Part shown: piece after piece, positions 1 through 10,801 of the stretch
Layout: the number at the start of each line of letters is the position of its first letter
How positions within the stretch are numbered: position 1 is the stretch's first letter
Assembly (NCBI RefSeq): GCF_003604195.1
Contig: NZ_QXGR01000003.1
Span: forward strand, 186,001 to 250,000
Reading direction: 5' to 3'
Source: Simplicispira lacusdiani
GTDB lineage: Bacteria; Pseudomonadota; Gammaproteobacteria; Burkholderiales; Burkholderiaceae_C
Length of the DNA: 64,000 nucleotides
Program-made: the position numbers and the translations under genes
Notes under the pieces: generated by a model
What the model was told of the DNA's origin: nothing
Database searches by the model: none
What the model saw: the letters and a program-made list of their open reading frames with translations, nothing else

Positions 1-1361
1 TCGATCCGACCATGGCGACCAATGTGGTGCAGACCGACATGGGCGAGGCGCTGGACCTGCTGTCCTGGCCGCTGCTCGTCACCCTCACGCTGGGCGCCGC
101 GCTGCCCGGCATCTGGTGGTGGCGCCAGCCGGTGCGCGCGGTGGGCGCGGTGCGGCTGGCCGGGCAGCAACTGGGCGCCGGCCTGCTGGGCCTGCTGGTC
201 GCCGTGGCGCTGCTGTGGACCTCGTTCCAGGACGTGGCCTCGCTCATGCGCAACCACAAGCAGCTGCGCTACATGGTCAACCCGTTCAACACGGTGTATG
301 CCGTGGGCCGCGTCGCGGTGGGCCGCACCACGCAGGCCCAGAAGCCGCTACGCCCCCTGGGCGAGGACGCGCGCGGCCCCGCCGCCACGGGCACGGACCC
401 CGATGGCGCACCCCTCATCGTGCTGGTGGTCGGCGAGACGGCCCGCGCCGCCAATTTCGGGCTGGGCGGCTACGGGCGCGACACCACGCCCCGGCTCCAG
501 GCGCTGCAAGGCCAGGGCGATCTGGTGTATTTCTCGAACGTGAGCTCCTGCGGCACCAACACCCAGACCTCGGTGCCCTGCATGTTCTCGCACCTGGGCC
601 GGGACGGCTATGCGGACGCCTCCGAACGGCACGAGAACCTGCTCGACGTGCTTCAGCGCGCGGGCCTGGCCGTGCTGTGGCTGGACAACCAGTCCGGCTG
701 CAAGGGCGTGTGCGAGCGCGTGCCGAACGTGGACACCCGCGCCCTGGACTTTCCCGACGTCTGCCCCGACGGCCAGTGCCTCGACGAGGCGATGCTGCGC
801 CAGCTGCCCCAGGAACTGTCCAAGCTTCCCGCCGAACGCCGCGCCCGGGGCACGGTGGTGGTGATGCACCAGATGGGCAGCCACGGCCCGGCCTACTACA
901 AGCGCTCGCCGCAGGCGCTCAAGCGGTTCCTGCCCGAATGCACCAGCCACGCGCTGCAGGAATGCCCGGTGGAGCACATCCAGAACGCCTACGACAACTC
1001 GCTGCGCTACACCGACCACTTCCTGGCCGAGACCGTGCAGTGGCTGCAGGCGCAGAAGCGCCCCACGGCCCTGCTCTACCTCTCCGACCACGGCGAATCC
1101 CTGGGCGAGAAGGGGCTGTACCTGCACGGCATGCCCTACCGCATGGCGCCCAAGGAGCAGACCCAGGTGCCCATGCTGGCCTGGATCTCCAAGCCCCTGC
1201 AGCAAGACCGGCACTGGGACATGGCCTGCCTGCGGGCCAAGGCCGGCCAGCCCTGGTCGCACGACAACCTGTTCCACACCCTGCTGGACGTTGCCAGCAT
1301 CCACACCCAGGTACATGTCCCCGCGCTGGACATCCTGTCGGACTGCGCCCGCCCGGCCTGA
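1..1361 (+). CDS. eptA: Phosphoethanolamine transferase, EptA family (5' end outside window)
   Basis: Inner-membrane enzyme that transfers phosphoethanolamine from phosphatidylethanolamine to lipid A; the family confers polymyxin tolerance. The frame is open from the first bases, and the ATG at 12 sits inside the conserved DPTxATNVVQTD-like stretch, so the true start lies upstream and only the last one or two N-terminal membrane helices are seen (about bp 60-240). The periplasmic sulfatase-fold domain follows. It holds the VGETARAANFGLGGYGR metal site near bp 430, the SSCGTNTQTSVPCMFS stretch with the acceptor threonine near bp 540-590, a Cys-rich NQSGCKGVC loop, HQMGSHGPAY, and the SDHGESLGE metal ligands near bp 1085. 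The domain is complete to the stop. Substrate specificity (lipid A versus another glycan) is inferred from family only. Confidence 0.93.
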   Translation, partial: DPTMATNVVQTDMGEALDLLSWPLLVTLTLGAALPGIWWWRQPVRAVGAVRLAGQQLGAGLLGLLVAVALLWTSFQDVASLMRNHKQLRYMVNPFNTVYAVGRVAVGRTTQAQKPLRPLGEDARGPAATGTDPDGAPLIVLVVGETARAANFGLGGYGRDTTPRLQALQGQGDLVYFSNVSSCGTNTQTSVPCMFSHLGRDGYADASERHENLLDVLQRAGLAVLWLDNQSGCKGVCERVPNVDTRALDFPDVCPDGQCLDEAMLRQLPQELSKLPAERRARGTVVVMHQMGSHGPAYYKRSPQALKRFLPECTSHALQECPVEHIQNAYDNSLRYTDHFLAETVQWLQAQKRPTALLYLSDHGESLGEKGLYLHGMPYRMAPKEQTQVPMLAWISKPLQQDRHWDMACLRAKAGQPWSHDNLFHTLLDVASIHTQVHVPALDILSDCARPA

Positions 1362-1433
1362 GCAATATCGGTGAAAATCGCGCACCGGCCGCCCGCCGGT
1401 GCCCTTCCCTCTTTGCCAGCCCGCCACCACCGC

Positions 1434-2766
<1,333 letters not shown>

Positions 2767-2780
<14 letters not shown>

Positions 2781-3681
2781 GCCCGTCCCGCGCCGCTACC
2801 ACCGCCCGCGCCACGTCGGCGATGGCCGCGTCGCGCTGCCCGGGCGCGGCGGTGGAGCGCGTGAGGTAGCAGACCACCAGCACCGGCGCGGCGCCGCCAG
2901 GCGGCCAGAGCACGCCGATGTCGTTGGCCGTGCCGCTCTCGCTAGCGGTCCCCGTCTTGTCACCCACCCGCCAACCGGGCACGCCGGCGCGCAGGCGCTT
3001 GTCGCCCGTGCTCGTCTCCACCAGCCAGCGCTGCAGCCAGGTACGCGACGCGGGCGTGAGCGCATCGCCCAGCACCAGCTTGCGCATGGTCTGCAGCATG
3101 GCCTGGGGCGTGGTGGTGTCGCGCGGATCGCCCACGGCCGCCTCGTTGAGCGTGGGCTCGTTGCGGTCCAACCGCGTCACGCCGTCGCCCAGCGAGCGCA
3201 CGAAGGCCGTGAAAGCGGCCGGCCCGCCATGGCGCGCCAACAGCAGGTTCGCTGCGGTGTTGTCACTCAGGCTCACGGTGGCCGCGCACAGCTCGCCCAC
3301 GGTGAGGCCACCGCCCTCGTCCGCACGGCTGGCGGTGGCGGGCGAATAGGCCACCAGAGCTTCTCGGCCGTAGAACACGCGCGCGTCGAGCCGCTCGCGC
3401 CCCTGGTCCACCAGCGCCAGCATCCAGCCGGCGAGCGCCAGCTTGAAGGTGCTGGCCATGGCGAAGCGCTCATCCTGCCGCCAGCCCAGCGCCAGTCCCG
3501 TGCCCGTATCCAGCATGGCCACGCCCAGGCGGCCCTGCACCGTGCGCTCGATGCCGGCCAGTGTCTCGGCCCATTGGCGGGCGGTGGCGTCCCTGCTCGC
3601 GGCATGGCCGGCACCGGCACACCCCCAAAGCGGTAGGGCCGCAGCGGCAATCAAGCCCAAGGAAAACTGTCGTCTTCGCAT
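2767..3681 (-). CDS. Class A serine beta-lactamase
   Basis: Periplasmic hydrolase of beta-lactam antibiotics. The 304-residue length is typical. All class A motifs are present: STFK at residues 77-80 (nucleophile Ser and Lys), SDN at 139-141, RLDRNEPTLN with the deacylation Glu at 175, and KTG at 242-244. The start at 3681 gives MRRRQFSLGLIAAAALPLWG: a twin-arginine-like signal peptide with a Cys at position 21 in a poor lipobox (LPLWGC), so Tat export or lipidation are both conceivable. It is transcribed divergently from a LysR-type gene, the arrangement of PenA/PenR and other AmpR-regulated class A enzymes, so induction by cell-wall damage is likely. Spectrum cannot be read from sequence alone. 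Confidence 0.95.
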
Positions 3682-3787
3682 ATGGAATTTGCGATGAGTG
3701 AGAAGAAGCCTAGAACGATAGAGGGACTTCAACCAAAGCACTATCGACAATAATTGCCACCAGACCCCAGAAAAACTGAACCCTCCC
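3682..3787. promoter_or_regulatory. Divergent beta-lactamase/LysR control region
   Basis: A 106-bp region between the two divergent starts, visibly AT-richer than its flanks. It holds an inverted repeat CGATAG (3716-3721) / CTATCG (3741-3746), a plausible LysR-type operator placed where AmpR/PenR proteins bind. No promoter hexamers stand out clearly. Confidence 0.45.
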
Positions 3788-4681
3788 ATGCACCTCCCGC
3801 TCAACGCCCTGCGCGCGTTCGAGGCCTCGGCGCGCCACCTGAACCTCACGCGGGCGGCCGAGGAGCTGCACGTGACCCAGACCGCCGTGAGCCAGCACAT
3901 CCGCAAGCTGGAAGACCGTCTGGGCAAGCCCCTGTTCCGGCGTCTGCCGCGCGGCCTGGCGCTCACCGACGAAGGCCAGGCGCTGCTGCCAGTGGTGGCG
4001 GAGGCGTTCGCCAGCGTGGCGCGCGCGCTCGACACCCTGGGCGACACGCGCCCGCGCGAGGTGCTCACCGTGGGCGCCGTGGGCACTTTCGCCGTGGGCT
4101 GGCTGCTGCCTCGGCTGCGCGACTTCCAGCAGGCTTGCCCGTTCGTGGATCTGCGCCTGCTCACGCACAACAACCGGGTGGACATGGCGGGCGAAGGGCT
4201 GGACTACGCCATCCGTTTCGGCGACGGCGCCTGGCACGGCACGCAGGCCGAACGCATCATGGAGGCGCCGCTGTCCGCCATGTGCGCGCCCGCCCTGGCC
4301 CACGGTCTGCGCACGGCAGCCGACCTGGCGCGCCAGCCGCTGCTGCGCAGCTACCGCGCCGATGAATGGGCGGCCTGGTTCGAGGCAGCGGGCGTGCCCT
4401 GCCCCGTGGTGCGCGGCACGGTCTTTGACTCTTCCCTCACGCTGGCCGAGGCCGCCGCCCAGGGCGCGGGCGTGGCGTTGCTGCCGGTGCGCATGTTCAC
4501 GCGCGAACTGCGCCAGGGCCGGCTGGTGCAGCCGTTCACGCAGGAACTACACCGGGGCGCATACTGGCTCACGCGGCTGCAGTCCCGCACCCTGACCGAT
4601 GCCATGGTGGCCTTCCGTGACTGGCTGATCGTCCACGCCCATGCAGGCAGCCCCACCACAAAAAACGAGCAGCAACAATAG
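3788..4681 (+). CDS. LysR-type regulator, GcvA/AmpR-like
   Basis: Transcription factor of 297 residues. The N-terminus (MHLPLNALRAFEASARHLNL, then TRAAEELHVTQTAVSQHIRK) is the winged HTH of the GcvA/AmpR branch, followed by the linker LEDRLGKPLFRRLPRGLALT and a periplasmic-binding-protein-like effector domain from about residue 95. The divergent class A beta-lactamase gene 106 bp away makes regulation of that enzyme the obvious role, as for PenR or AmpR; in those systems the ligands are peptidoglycan fragments. That effector is inference. The start gives a full-length family N-terminus. Confidence 0.9.
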   Translation: MHLPLNALRAFEASARHLNLTRAAEELHVTQTAVSQHIRKLEDRLGKPLFRRLPRGLALTDEGQALLPVVAEAFASVARALDTLGDTRPREVLTVGAVGTFAVGWLLPRLRDFQQACPFVDLRLLTHNNRVDMAGEGLDYAIRFGDGAWHGTQAERIMEAPLSAMCAPALAHGLRTAADLARQPLLRSYRADEWAAWFEAAGVPCPVVRGTVFDSSLTLAEAAAQGAGVALLPVRMFTRELRQGRLVQPFTQELHRGAYWLTRLQSRTLTDAMVAFRDWLIVHAHAGSPTTKNEQQQ

Positions 4682-4758
4682 CGCTCGCGCGTACCCCGCC
4701 CGACATACCCGCGAAACAAATGGCTACCGCCAGGCAACGGGCAGGCATAATCGAAAAC

Positions 4759-5118
4759 ATGAACATGCCACGAACCTTTTCCGCGTTGCGCCTGTGGGTG
4801 CTCGCATGGTTCATGGCATCGCTCGGCGTGGCGATCGCCGCGCCCATCGTGCACCCGCAGCCCATCCAGCTCATCTGTTCCAGCACCGGCACCGTCATGC
4901 TGCTCATGCAGACCGACGACGGCACCGTGGAGAAGGTAGGCGCCTCGGGCATGGACTGCCCCCTGTGCTCCCCAGCGGGCGCGCCACCGGCCGCCGCCTC
5001 TGGCACGCTGCCCCCTCCCCGGCCCCTGGCCCACGCGCTGCAGCCCATCGAGGCCGCGCGCATCGCAGCCGCCACCGCCGCGCCACTGCCGGCGCGCGGG
5101 CCTCCCTCGCTCTCCTGA
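4759..5118 (+). CDS. DUF2946-family small membrane/periplasmic protein
   Basis: About 119 residues from the ATG at 4759 (an ATG at 4765 is equally possible; one at 4720 looks too far upstream). An N-terminal hydrophobic segment (LRLWVLAWFMASLGVAIAA) is followed by a short region with a DCPLC motif near residue 75 and a Pro/Ala-rich tail. Small proteins with a CPxC motif of this kind (DUF2946) are commonly found beside TonB-dependent receptors and copper or iron genes. The next two genes on the same strand are a TonB-dependent receptor and a PepSY membrane protein, so a role in metal handling is inferred. Molecular function is unknown. Confidence 0.7.
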   Translation: MNMPRTFSALRLWVLAWFMASLGVAIAAPIVHPQPIQLICSSTGTVMLLMQTDDGTVEKVGASGMDCPLCSPAGAPPAAASGTLPPPRPLAHALQPIEAARIAAATAAPLPARGPPSLS

Positions 5119-5267
5119 CCCTGCCCGTTCCGCCCTCGCGCCACACACCGTGGCCGTGGGCCCGTGTGTCCGCGCTCGCGCGCGCCCGCTCGACGTCACC
5201 CCTTGCACAAGAAGGGCGGGCTGACAGAGCGGACGCGACCCTGCGCCATCCGTCAGAGAGAGTTTTC

Positions 5268-7496
5268 ATGATCCGTTCCACCGCACCCGCCCGCGTGGCC
5301 GCCACGCGCGCCCACGCCCCTTCGTTCACCCTTTCTCCCTTGTGCGCCAGCCTGCTGGCGGGCCTGGCCCTCGCGCCCCTGGGGGCCGCCGCACAAAGCA
5401 AAACCGCCGAAGCCCCTACCCTGCAAGCCGTGGAGGTGGTGGATTCCGTGCCCACCCCCAATGGCCGCATCAACCTCGACACCCCGGTCGAAACCGGCAG
5501 CCGCCTGGGGCTGACGCCCCGCGAAACGCCCGCCTCGGTCACCGTGGTGGACCGTTCCACCATCGAGGCCCGCGGCGCCCAGGACACGCAGGAAATCCTG
5601 CGCGCCATCCCGGGCGTGACCGCGCACAACGCGCCCGGCAGCATCGGCGTGAGCTACCGGGGCTTTGGCAGTGGCTCCATCGGCCAGATGTTCAACGGCA
5701 TCAGCGTGCAGTATTCGATCGCCGCGCGCCCCGTGGACAGCTGGATCTACGACCGGGTCGAGGCCATTGGCGGCCCGTCGAGCTTTCTGTTCGGCTCGGG
5801 CGCCGTGGGGGGCTCGATCAACTACATCACCAAGACGGCCGAGCGGCACGACTTCACCGAAGGCCAACTGCGCTTGGGCCAGAACAACCTCAAGGAGGTC
5901 TCGCTGGGCCTGAACCGGCGCATTGCCGGCAGCGACAACGCGGCCGGCCCGCAGCATTTCGCGCGCATCGACCTGAACCACCGCGATGCCGGCAACTGGG
6001 TGGAAGGCATGCACACGCGCTCCACGCAACTGGCCACCTCGCTGCTGTCCGACCTGGGCGGCGGCCTCACCCACACGTTGGCCTACGAGTACCAGAACGA
6101 GCATGTCGACCGCCCCTACTGGGGCACGCCGTTGCTCAACCCGATGGCGGGCGAGCTGCGCATCGATCCGCGCACGCGCTTCGCCAACTACAACAGCGCC
6201 GATGGCCTGTACGCCCAGCGCGTGCAGTGGCTGCGCTCGGTCACGCAGTGGCGCGCCTCGGACGCCCTGGAGCTGCGCAACACGTTCTATGCCTACGACG
6301 CGCTGCGCGACTACCGCAACGTCGAGACCTACCGCTTCAACACCGCCAACACCCAGGTGATCCGCTCTGGCGCCTACCTTCAACGCCATGACCACGAGGT
6401 GGTGGGCGACCGCGTCGAGGGCACCTACAAGAGCAGCATCGCCGGCCGCAAGAGCGACTGGGCCTTCGGCCTGGACGTGAGCGTGAACCGGCAGACACGC
6501 TTCCCCAACAGCGGCTCGGGCACGGTGAGCACGGTCGACCCCTACCGCTTCGGCACGGAGAATTTCTTCGACATCCCCGGCATGGTTCCGGGCTTCAAGC
6601 CCGACCGCGACAACAAGGTCACCACCACGGCTCTGTACCTGGAAAACCGCACCGCCGTCGCGCCCCGGTTCAACCTCGTCACCGCCCTGCGGCACGAACG
6701 CATCGACCTGGACCTGACCAATCGCCGCACCGTCACGGCCGCCATGCCCGCCACCTACAGCCGTGGCTACAGCCCGACCACGGGCCGCATCGGCGTGGTC
6801 TGGGACATCGCTCCAGGCGCCAACCTCTACGCACAGTATTCCACCGCTGCCGATCCCCCATCCGGCATCCTGTCCACGGCCTCGTTCGCCGACGTGATGA
6901 ACAACAGCGAGTTGACCACCGGCCGCCAGGCCGAGGTGGGCAGCAAAATCGACTTCTGGGGCGGCAAGGGCACGGCCACCCTGGCGCTCTACCAGATCAC
7001 GCGGCGCAACATCGCCACGCAGGACCCGAACAACCCTGGCGTGACCCTCTTGGTGGGCGAGCAGTCGGCCCAGGGCGCCGAACTGTCGGTGGGGCTGCGC
7101 CCGTCACCGCGCTGGCAAGTGCAGGCCAACCTGACGCATGTGGACGCCCGCTACGAGAGTTTCATGCAGGGCGGCGTGTCGCTCGCCGGCAAGGTGCCTA
7201 CCAATACCCCGGCCACGGTGGCCAACCTCTGGGTGGGTTACGCCATCACGCCCCAGCTCCAGGCCAGCGCCGGCGTGCGCCACGTGGGCAAGGTGTACGC
7301 CAATGCGGCCAACACGCAGTGGCAGGCGGCGTACACGCTGCTCGACCTGGGCCTGGCCTGGAAGATCAACAAGACGAGCACGCTCACCGGGCGCATCCGC
7401 AACGCCACCGACCGCGTCTATGCCGCCAACCTGAGCAGCCAGGCCTACCTGGGCGCGCCGCGCACGGCCGACGTGACGCTGCACGTCGCCTTCTGA
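5268..7496 (+). CDS. TonB-dependent outer-membrane receptor (siderophore type)
   Basis: Outer-membrane gated transporter, 742 residues from the ATG at 5268. It has a signal peptide (hydrophobic SLLAGLALAPLGAAAQ), a short region with a TonB-box-like LQAVEVV, a plug domain (about residues 75-185, with TPRETPASVTVVDR, EILRAIPGVTAHN and GSGAVGGSINYITK), then a 22-strand-type beta barrel ending with aromatic Phe as expected for BAM recognition. There is no N-terminal STN signalling domain, so no sigma/anti-sigma relay is expected. It sits in tandem with DUF2946 upstream and a PepSY protein 16 bp downstream. PepSY membrane proteins of the PiuB/FoxB kind accompany ferric-siderophore receptors; copper is the other possibility. 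Confidence 0.93.
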   Translation: MIRSTAPARVAATRAHAPSFTLSPLCASLLAGLALAPLGAAAQSKTAEAPTLQAVEVVDSVPTPNGRINLDTPVETGSRLGLTPRETPASVTVVDRSTIEARGAQDTQEILRAIPGVTAHNAPGSIGVSYRGFGSGSIGQMFNGISVQYSIAARPVDSWIYDRVEAIGGPSSFLFGSGAVGGSINYITKTAERHDFTEGQLRLGQNNLKEVSLGLNRRIAGSDNAAGPQHFARIDLNHRDAGNWVEGMHTRSTQLATSLLSDLGGGLTHTLAYEYQNEHVDRPYWGTPLLNPMAGELRIDPRTRFANYNSADGLYAQRVQWLRSVTQWRASDALELRNTFYAYDALRDYRNVETYRFNTANTQVIRSGAYLQRHDHEVVGDRVEGTYKSSIAGRKSDWAFGLDVSVNRQTRFPNSGSGTVSTVDPYRFGTENFFDIPGMVPGFKPDRDNKVTTTALYLENRTAVAPRFNLVTALRHERIDLDLTNRRTVTAAMPATYSRGYSPTTGRIGVVWDIAPGANLYAQYSTAADPPSGILSTASFADVMNNSELTTGRQAEVGSKIDFWGGKGTATLALYQITRRNIATQDPNNPGVTLLVGEQSAQGAELSVGLRPSPRWQVQANLTHVDARYESFMQGGVSLAGKVPTNTPATVANLWVGYAITPQLQASAGVRHVGKVYANAANTQWQAAYTLLDLGLAWKINKTSTLTGRIRNATDRVYAANLSSQAYLGAPRTADVTLHVAF

Positions 7497-7512
7497 GGCA
7501 CCGGAGACCATC

Positions 7513-9093
7513 ATGGTGCATGCCAAACGCTGGCTGTTCCTGGTCCACCGCTGGCTGGGCGTGCTGCTGTGCGCCTTCTTCGCCATGTGGTTCATCTCGG
7601 GCGTGGTGATGCTGTACGTGGGCTACCCCAAGCTCACGGCGGCAGAGCGGCTGGAACACCTGCCGGCCCTGCGCACCGCCCCGGTGGCGCTGGAGCCCGC
7701 GCAGGCGCTGGCGCTGGCGGTGGCCGGGCTGCAAGGGCCACTGCAGGACCTGCGCCTGGCCGTGGCCAGCGCGGGGCGCGCCGTCTACCTGGCCACGCCT
7801 GCGCACGAGGCGCCTGCCGGGCGCCCCAAGAACGCCCGGGCACATCGCCCCGCCACCGTGGTCGTCGATGCCAACACCGGCGCGCAGCTGTCGGGCGTGG
7901 ACGCGACCCATGCCCTGGCGAGCGCCGCGGCCTATGCGGGGCCAGGGATCGCAGTGGTCCATGAGGGTCCGGTGGACGAGGACGCCTTCACCCATTCGCG
8001 CGCGCTCGACGCCCACCGCCCGCTGCACCGCGTGCGGCTGGACGATGCCCAGGGCACGCTGCTCTACATCTCCGGCAAGACGGGCGAGGTGGTGCGCGAC
8101 GCCACGCGCACCGAGCGCGGCTGGAACTACGCGGGCGCCTGGATCCACTGGCTCTATCCGTTCCGGGGCAACGTGTTCAACACCTACTGGGCCGACATCG
8201 TCAACGGGCTGTCCATCCTCGGCATCGCCATGACGATCCTGGGCACCGTGGTCGGCGTCATGCGCTGGCGCTTTTCCGGCACCTACCGCAATGGCACGCG
8301 CTCACCCTATCCCGGCGCCATGATGCGCTGGCACCACATCGCGGGCCTGCTGTTCGCGGCCATCACCTTCACCTGGATCTTCAGCGGCCTGATGTCGATG
8401 AACCCCTGGCGCATCTTCGACAGCGGCGCCGCACCGCTGCAGGCCGACGCCATGCACGGCGGGCCGCTCCTCCTGCCAGGGCAACCGGCCAGCGTACAGG
8501 CGCTGCTCGCTGCGTCCCCGGCCGGCGTGCGCGAACTGCGCTGGACACGCACCGCGGGCCACACGCTGGTGCAGGCCCTGGCCCCGGGCGAGCGCACCGT
8601 GCTGCTCGATGCGGCCACGGCCCGCGCCCATGCCTGGCAACCCGGCGAACTGGAAGCCGCCGTGGCCCGGCTGCTGCCCGCCCCGGTGGAACGCATCGAC
8701 ACGCTGCAGGCCTACGACACCTACTACTACGCCCGCGAGGCCCACACCATGGGCGGCGGCGCCGAAAAGCCCCTGCCCGTGCTGCGCGTGGTCTTTGCCG
8801 ATGCGCAGGCCAGCTGGGTGCATCTGGACCCGCACACCGGCACGGTGCTGGGCCGCCTCGACGGCCACCGCCGCGTGTCCCGCTGGCTGTTCGGCATGCT
8901 GCACAGCTGGGACTGGCTGCCCCTGCTGGAGCGGCGCCCGCTGTGGGACATCGTGTTGGTCGTGCTCAGCCTGGGCGGCGTGGCCATGAGCCTGACGGGC
9001 ATCGTGATCGGCTGGCGGCGCGTGACACTCAAGCTGCGCGCCATGCGCGCGCCACGCGCCCTGGCCCGCGCAGCGCCCGCCGACGGCGCCTGA
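7513..9093 (+). CDS. PepSY-associated TM protein (PiuB/FoxB-like)
   Basis: Inner-membrane protein of 526 residues. The N-terminal helix (HRWLGVLLCAFFAMWFISGV) is followed by a periplasmic PepSY-like region, two or three central helices (WADIVNGLSILGIAMTILGT; HHIAGLLFAAITFTWIFSGL), a second periplasmic region, and a C-terminal helix pair (RPLWDIVLVVLSLGGVAMSL). Conserved His residues in the helices (VHRWLG, WIHWLYP, RWHHIAG, LHSWDWL) resemble those of siderophore-reductase members of the family, which probably bind heme. It follows the receptor gene by 16 bp and is likely co-transcribed. A role as ferric-siderophore or metal reductase in the inner membrane is inferred. It ends 3 bp from the convergent HD-GYP gene. 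Confidence 0.85.
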   Translation: MVHAKRWLFLVHRWLGVLLCAFFAMWFISGVVMLYVGYPKLTAAERLEHLPALRTAPVALEPAQALALAVAGLQGPLQDLRLAVASAGRAVYLATPAHEAPAGRPKNARAHRPATVVVDANTGAQLSGVDATHALASAAAYAGPGIAVVHEGPVDEDAFTHSRALDAHRPLHRVRLDDAQGTLLYISGKTGEVVRDATRTERGWNYAGAWIHWLYPFRGNVFNTYWADIVNGLSILGIAMTILGTVVGVMRWRFSGTYRNGTRSPYPGAMMRWHHIAGLLFAAITFTWIFSGLMSMNPWRIFDSGAAPLQADAMHGGPLLLPGQPASVQALLAASPAGVRELRWTRTAGHTLVQALAPGERTVLLDAATARAHAWQPGELEAAVARLLPAPVERIDTLQAYDTYYYAREAHTMGGGAEKPLPVLRVVFADAQASWVHLDPHTGTVLGRLDGHRRVSRWLFGMLHSWDWLPLLERRPLWDIVLVVLSLGGVAMSLTGIVIGWRRVTLKLRAMRAPRALARAAPADGA

Positions 9094-9096
9094 GGC

Positions 9097-10719
9097 TCAA
9101 TGCGTGGCCCCGGCGGGCGTGTCGATCTGCTCGGGGTCCAGGAACTGCTCGGCGTAGCGCTGGTACACCCGCTCGCGCACGAACACGTCGAACAGGTCGG
9201 GGTCGATGTGGCCGCCGTGCACCATCTTCTGCATGATGGCCAGCGCCTGCGACAGCTTCATGCCGCTCTTGTAGGGCCGGTCCACGGCGGTGAGCGCCTC
9301 GAAGATGTCGGCGATGCCCATCATGCGCGCCTGCACCGACATCTGCGCGCGCGTGAGGCCGCGCGGGTAACCCTTGCCGTCCATGCGCTCGTGGTGGCCA
9401 CCCGCATACTCCGGCACGTTGCGCAGGTGGCGCGGCCAGGGCAGCGTCTCCAGCATCTTGATGGTGGCGACGATGTGGTAGTTGATGGTGTCGCGCTCGG
9501 CCTGCGTCAGCGTGCCGGCGCGGATGGTGAGGTTCTCCATCTCCTCGGCCGTGAGAAAGGCCGTGTGCACGCCGTCCACGTTGCGCCAGTGGCGCTGCGT
9601 GCCGATCACCCGCACGCGCAGCTGGTCAGCCTCCTGCATGGCCTCCGAGCCCTGGTTGCAGCGGCGCAGGAAGGCGCGGTCGGACTCAATGGCCTGGATC
9701 TCCCGCTGCAGGCCGGACAGGGCGATGCCCTCGGCCTCGGCGTCCACCATGGGCCGCAGGGCCAGCTGCGCGCGCAGCGCGGCCAGCTCGGCGTCGCGCT
9801 TGAGCACCTCGAAGCGCGTGTCGACCAGGCCGATGCGGTCGTAGATGGTCTGCAGCTTGGTGGCCTTGTCCACCACATGCACGGGCGTGGTGATCTTGCC
9901 GCAGTCGTGCAGCAGGCCGGCCATCTGCAGTTCGTAGCGGTCGCGCTCGGTCATGTGGAAGTCCGCCAGCGGACCGGTGGTGGTGGCGTCGGCCGCCTCG
10001 GCCAGCATCATGGTCAGGGCCGGCACACGCTCGCAATGCCCGCCGGTGTAGGGTGATTTTTCGTCGATGGCAATGTTGATGAGCTTGACGAACGACTCGA
10101 ACAGCCGTTCGAGCTGGGTGATGAGCAGCCGGTTGCTCAGGGCGATGGCCGCCTGCGAGGCCAGCGATTCGGTCAGGTTCTCGTCCTCCTCGGAGAACGG
10201 CACCACCTGCGCGCTCTCCGGGTCCAGCGCATTGAGCAGCTGCAGCACGCCGATCAGCTCGCCGTCGTGGTTCTTCATGGGCACGGTCAGGAAGGACTGC
10301 GAGCGATAACCCGTGCGCTGGTCGAAGGCGCGCGTGCCCGAGAAGTCGAACCCCTCCTCGGCATACACGTCGGCGATGTTCACCGTGCGGTCGTGGATGG
10401 CCGCGTGCGCCGCCACCAGCGCGTCGTTGGGCGTGCCGTCGGCGCGGCGCAGCGGCAGGTCGGGCAGGTCGATGCGCTGCCCGGTGGTGCCGCCCAGACG
10501 GATGCCCAGCGAATCGGTGCGCATGATCTCGAAGCGCAGGGCCGTCTGGTCGTCCGTCACGCGGTAGAGCGTGCCGCCATCGGCGCCCGTGAGGGTCTTG
10601 GCCGCTTCGAGGATGTTCTCCAGCAGGCGCTCGATGTCGCGCTCGCGCGAAAGCGCTGCGCCAATGCCGTTGAGCTGCTCCAGACGGCGGAACAGGTGTT
10701 GTACGGTGGTCTTGAGCAT
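9097..10719 (-). CDS. GAF domain + HD-GYP phosphohydrolase (putative c-di-GMP phosphodiesterase)
   Basis: Cytoplasmic protein of 540 residues. A GAF sensor domain covers about residues 20-200 (GGTLYRV, FLTVPMKNHDGELIGVLQLLNA). An HD-GYP domain follows, with DEKSPYTGGHCERV at 220-232, the metal-binding HD at 271-272 (LLHDCGKI) and HHERMDGKGYP at 442-452. HD-GYP enzymes linearise c-di-GMP to pGpG or GMP. The HD and GYP motifs are about 170 residues apart, roughly 100 more than usual, because of a charged, probably coiled-coil insertion (about 283-395). All recognisable metal ligands are kept, so activity is plausible. No partner diguanylate cyclase is adjacent. Confidence 0.9.
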   Translation of the reverse strand: MLKTTVQHLFRRLEQLNGIGAALSRERDIERLLENILEAAKTLTGADGGTLYRVTDDQTALRFEIMRTDSLGIRLGGTTGQRIDLPDLPLRRADGTPNDALVAAHAAIHDRTVNIADVYAEEGFDFSGTRAFDQRTGYRSQSFLTVPMKNHDGELIGVLQLLNALDPESAQVVPFSEEDENLTESLASQAAIALSNRLLITQLERLFESFVKLINIAIDEKSPYTGGHCERVPALTMMLAEAADATTTGPLADFHMTERDRYELQMAGLLHDCGKITTPVHVVDKATKLQTIYDRIGLVDTRFEVLKRDAELAALRAQLALRPMVDAEAEGIALSGLQREIQAIESDRAFLRRCNQGSEAMQEADQLRVRVIGTQRHWRNVDGVHTAFLTAEEMENLTIRAGTLTQAERDTINYHIVATIKMLETLPWPRHLRNVPEYAGGHHERMDGKGYPRGLTRAQMSVQARMMGIADIFEALTAVDRPYKSGMKLSQALAIMQKMVHGGHIDPDLFDVFVRERVYQRYAEQFLDPEQIDTPAGATH

Positions 10720-10801
10720 GGCGGGCCTTTTCCGCCGGCCACCCGCGGGCCGGCCAGACAGCCATGTTATCCAAAGCGCCCACGGTATGGGGCGCGGCGC
10801 G

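Noticed and set aside
1371..1433. Longer argA reading from a GTG at 1371
   Set aside because: The added residues are not ArgA-like and the ATG at 1434 gives the conserved N-terminus.
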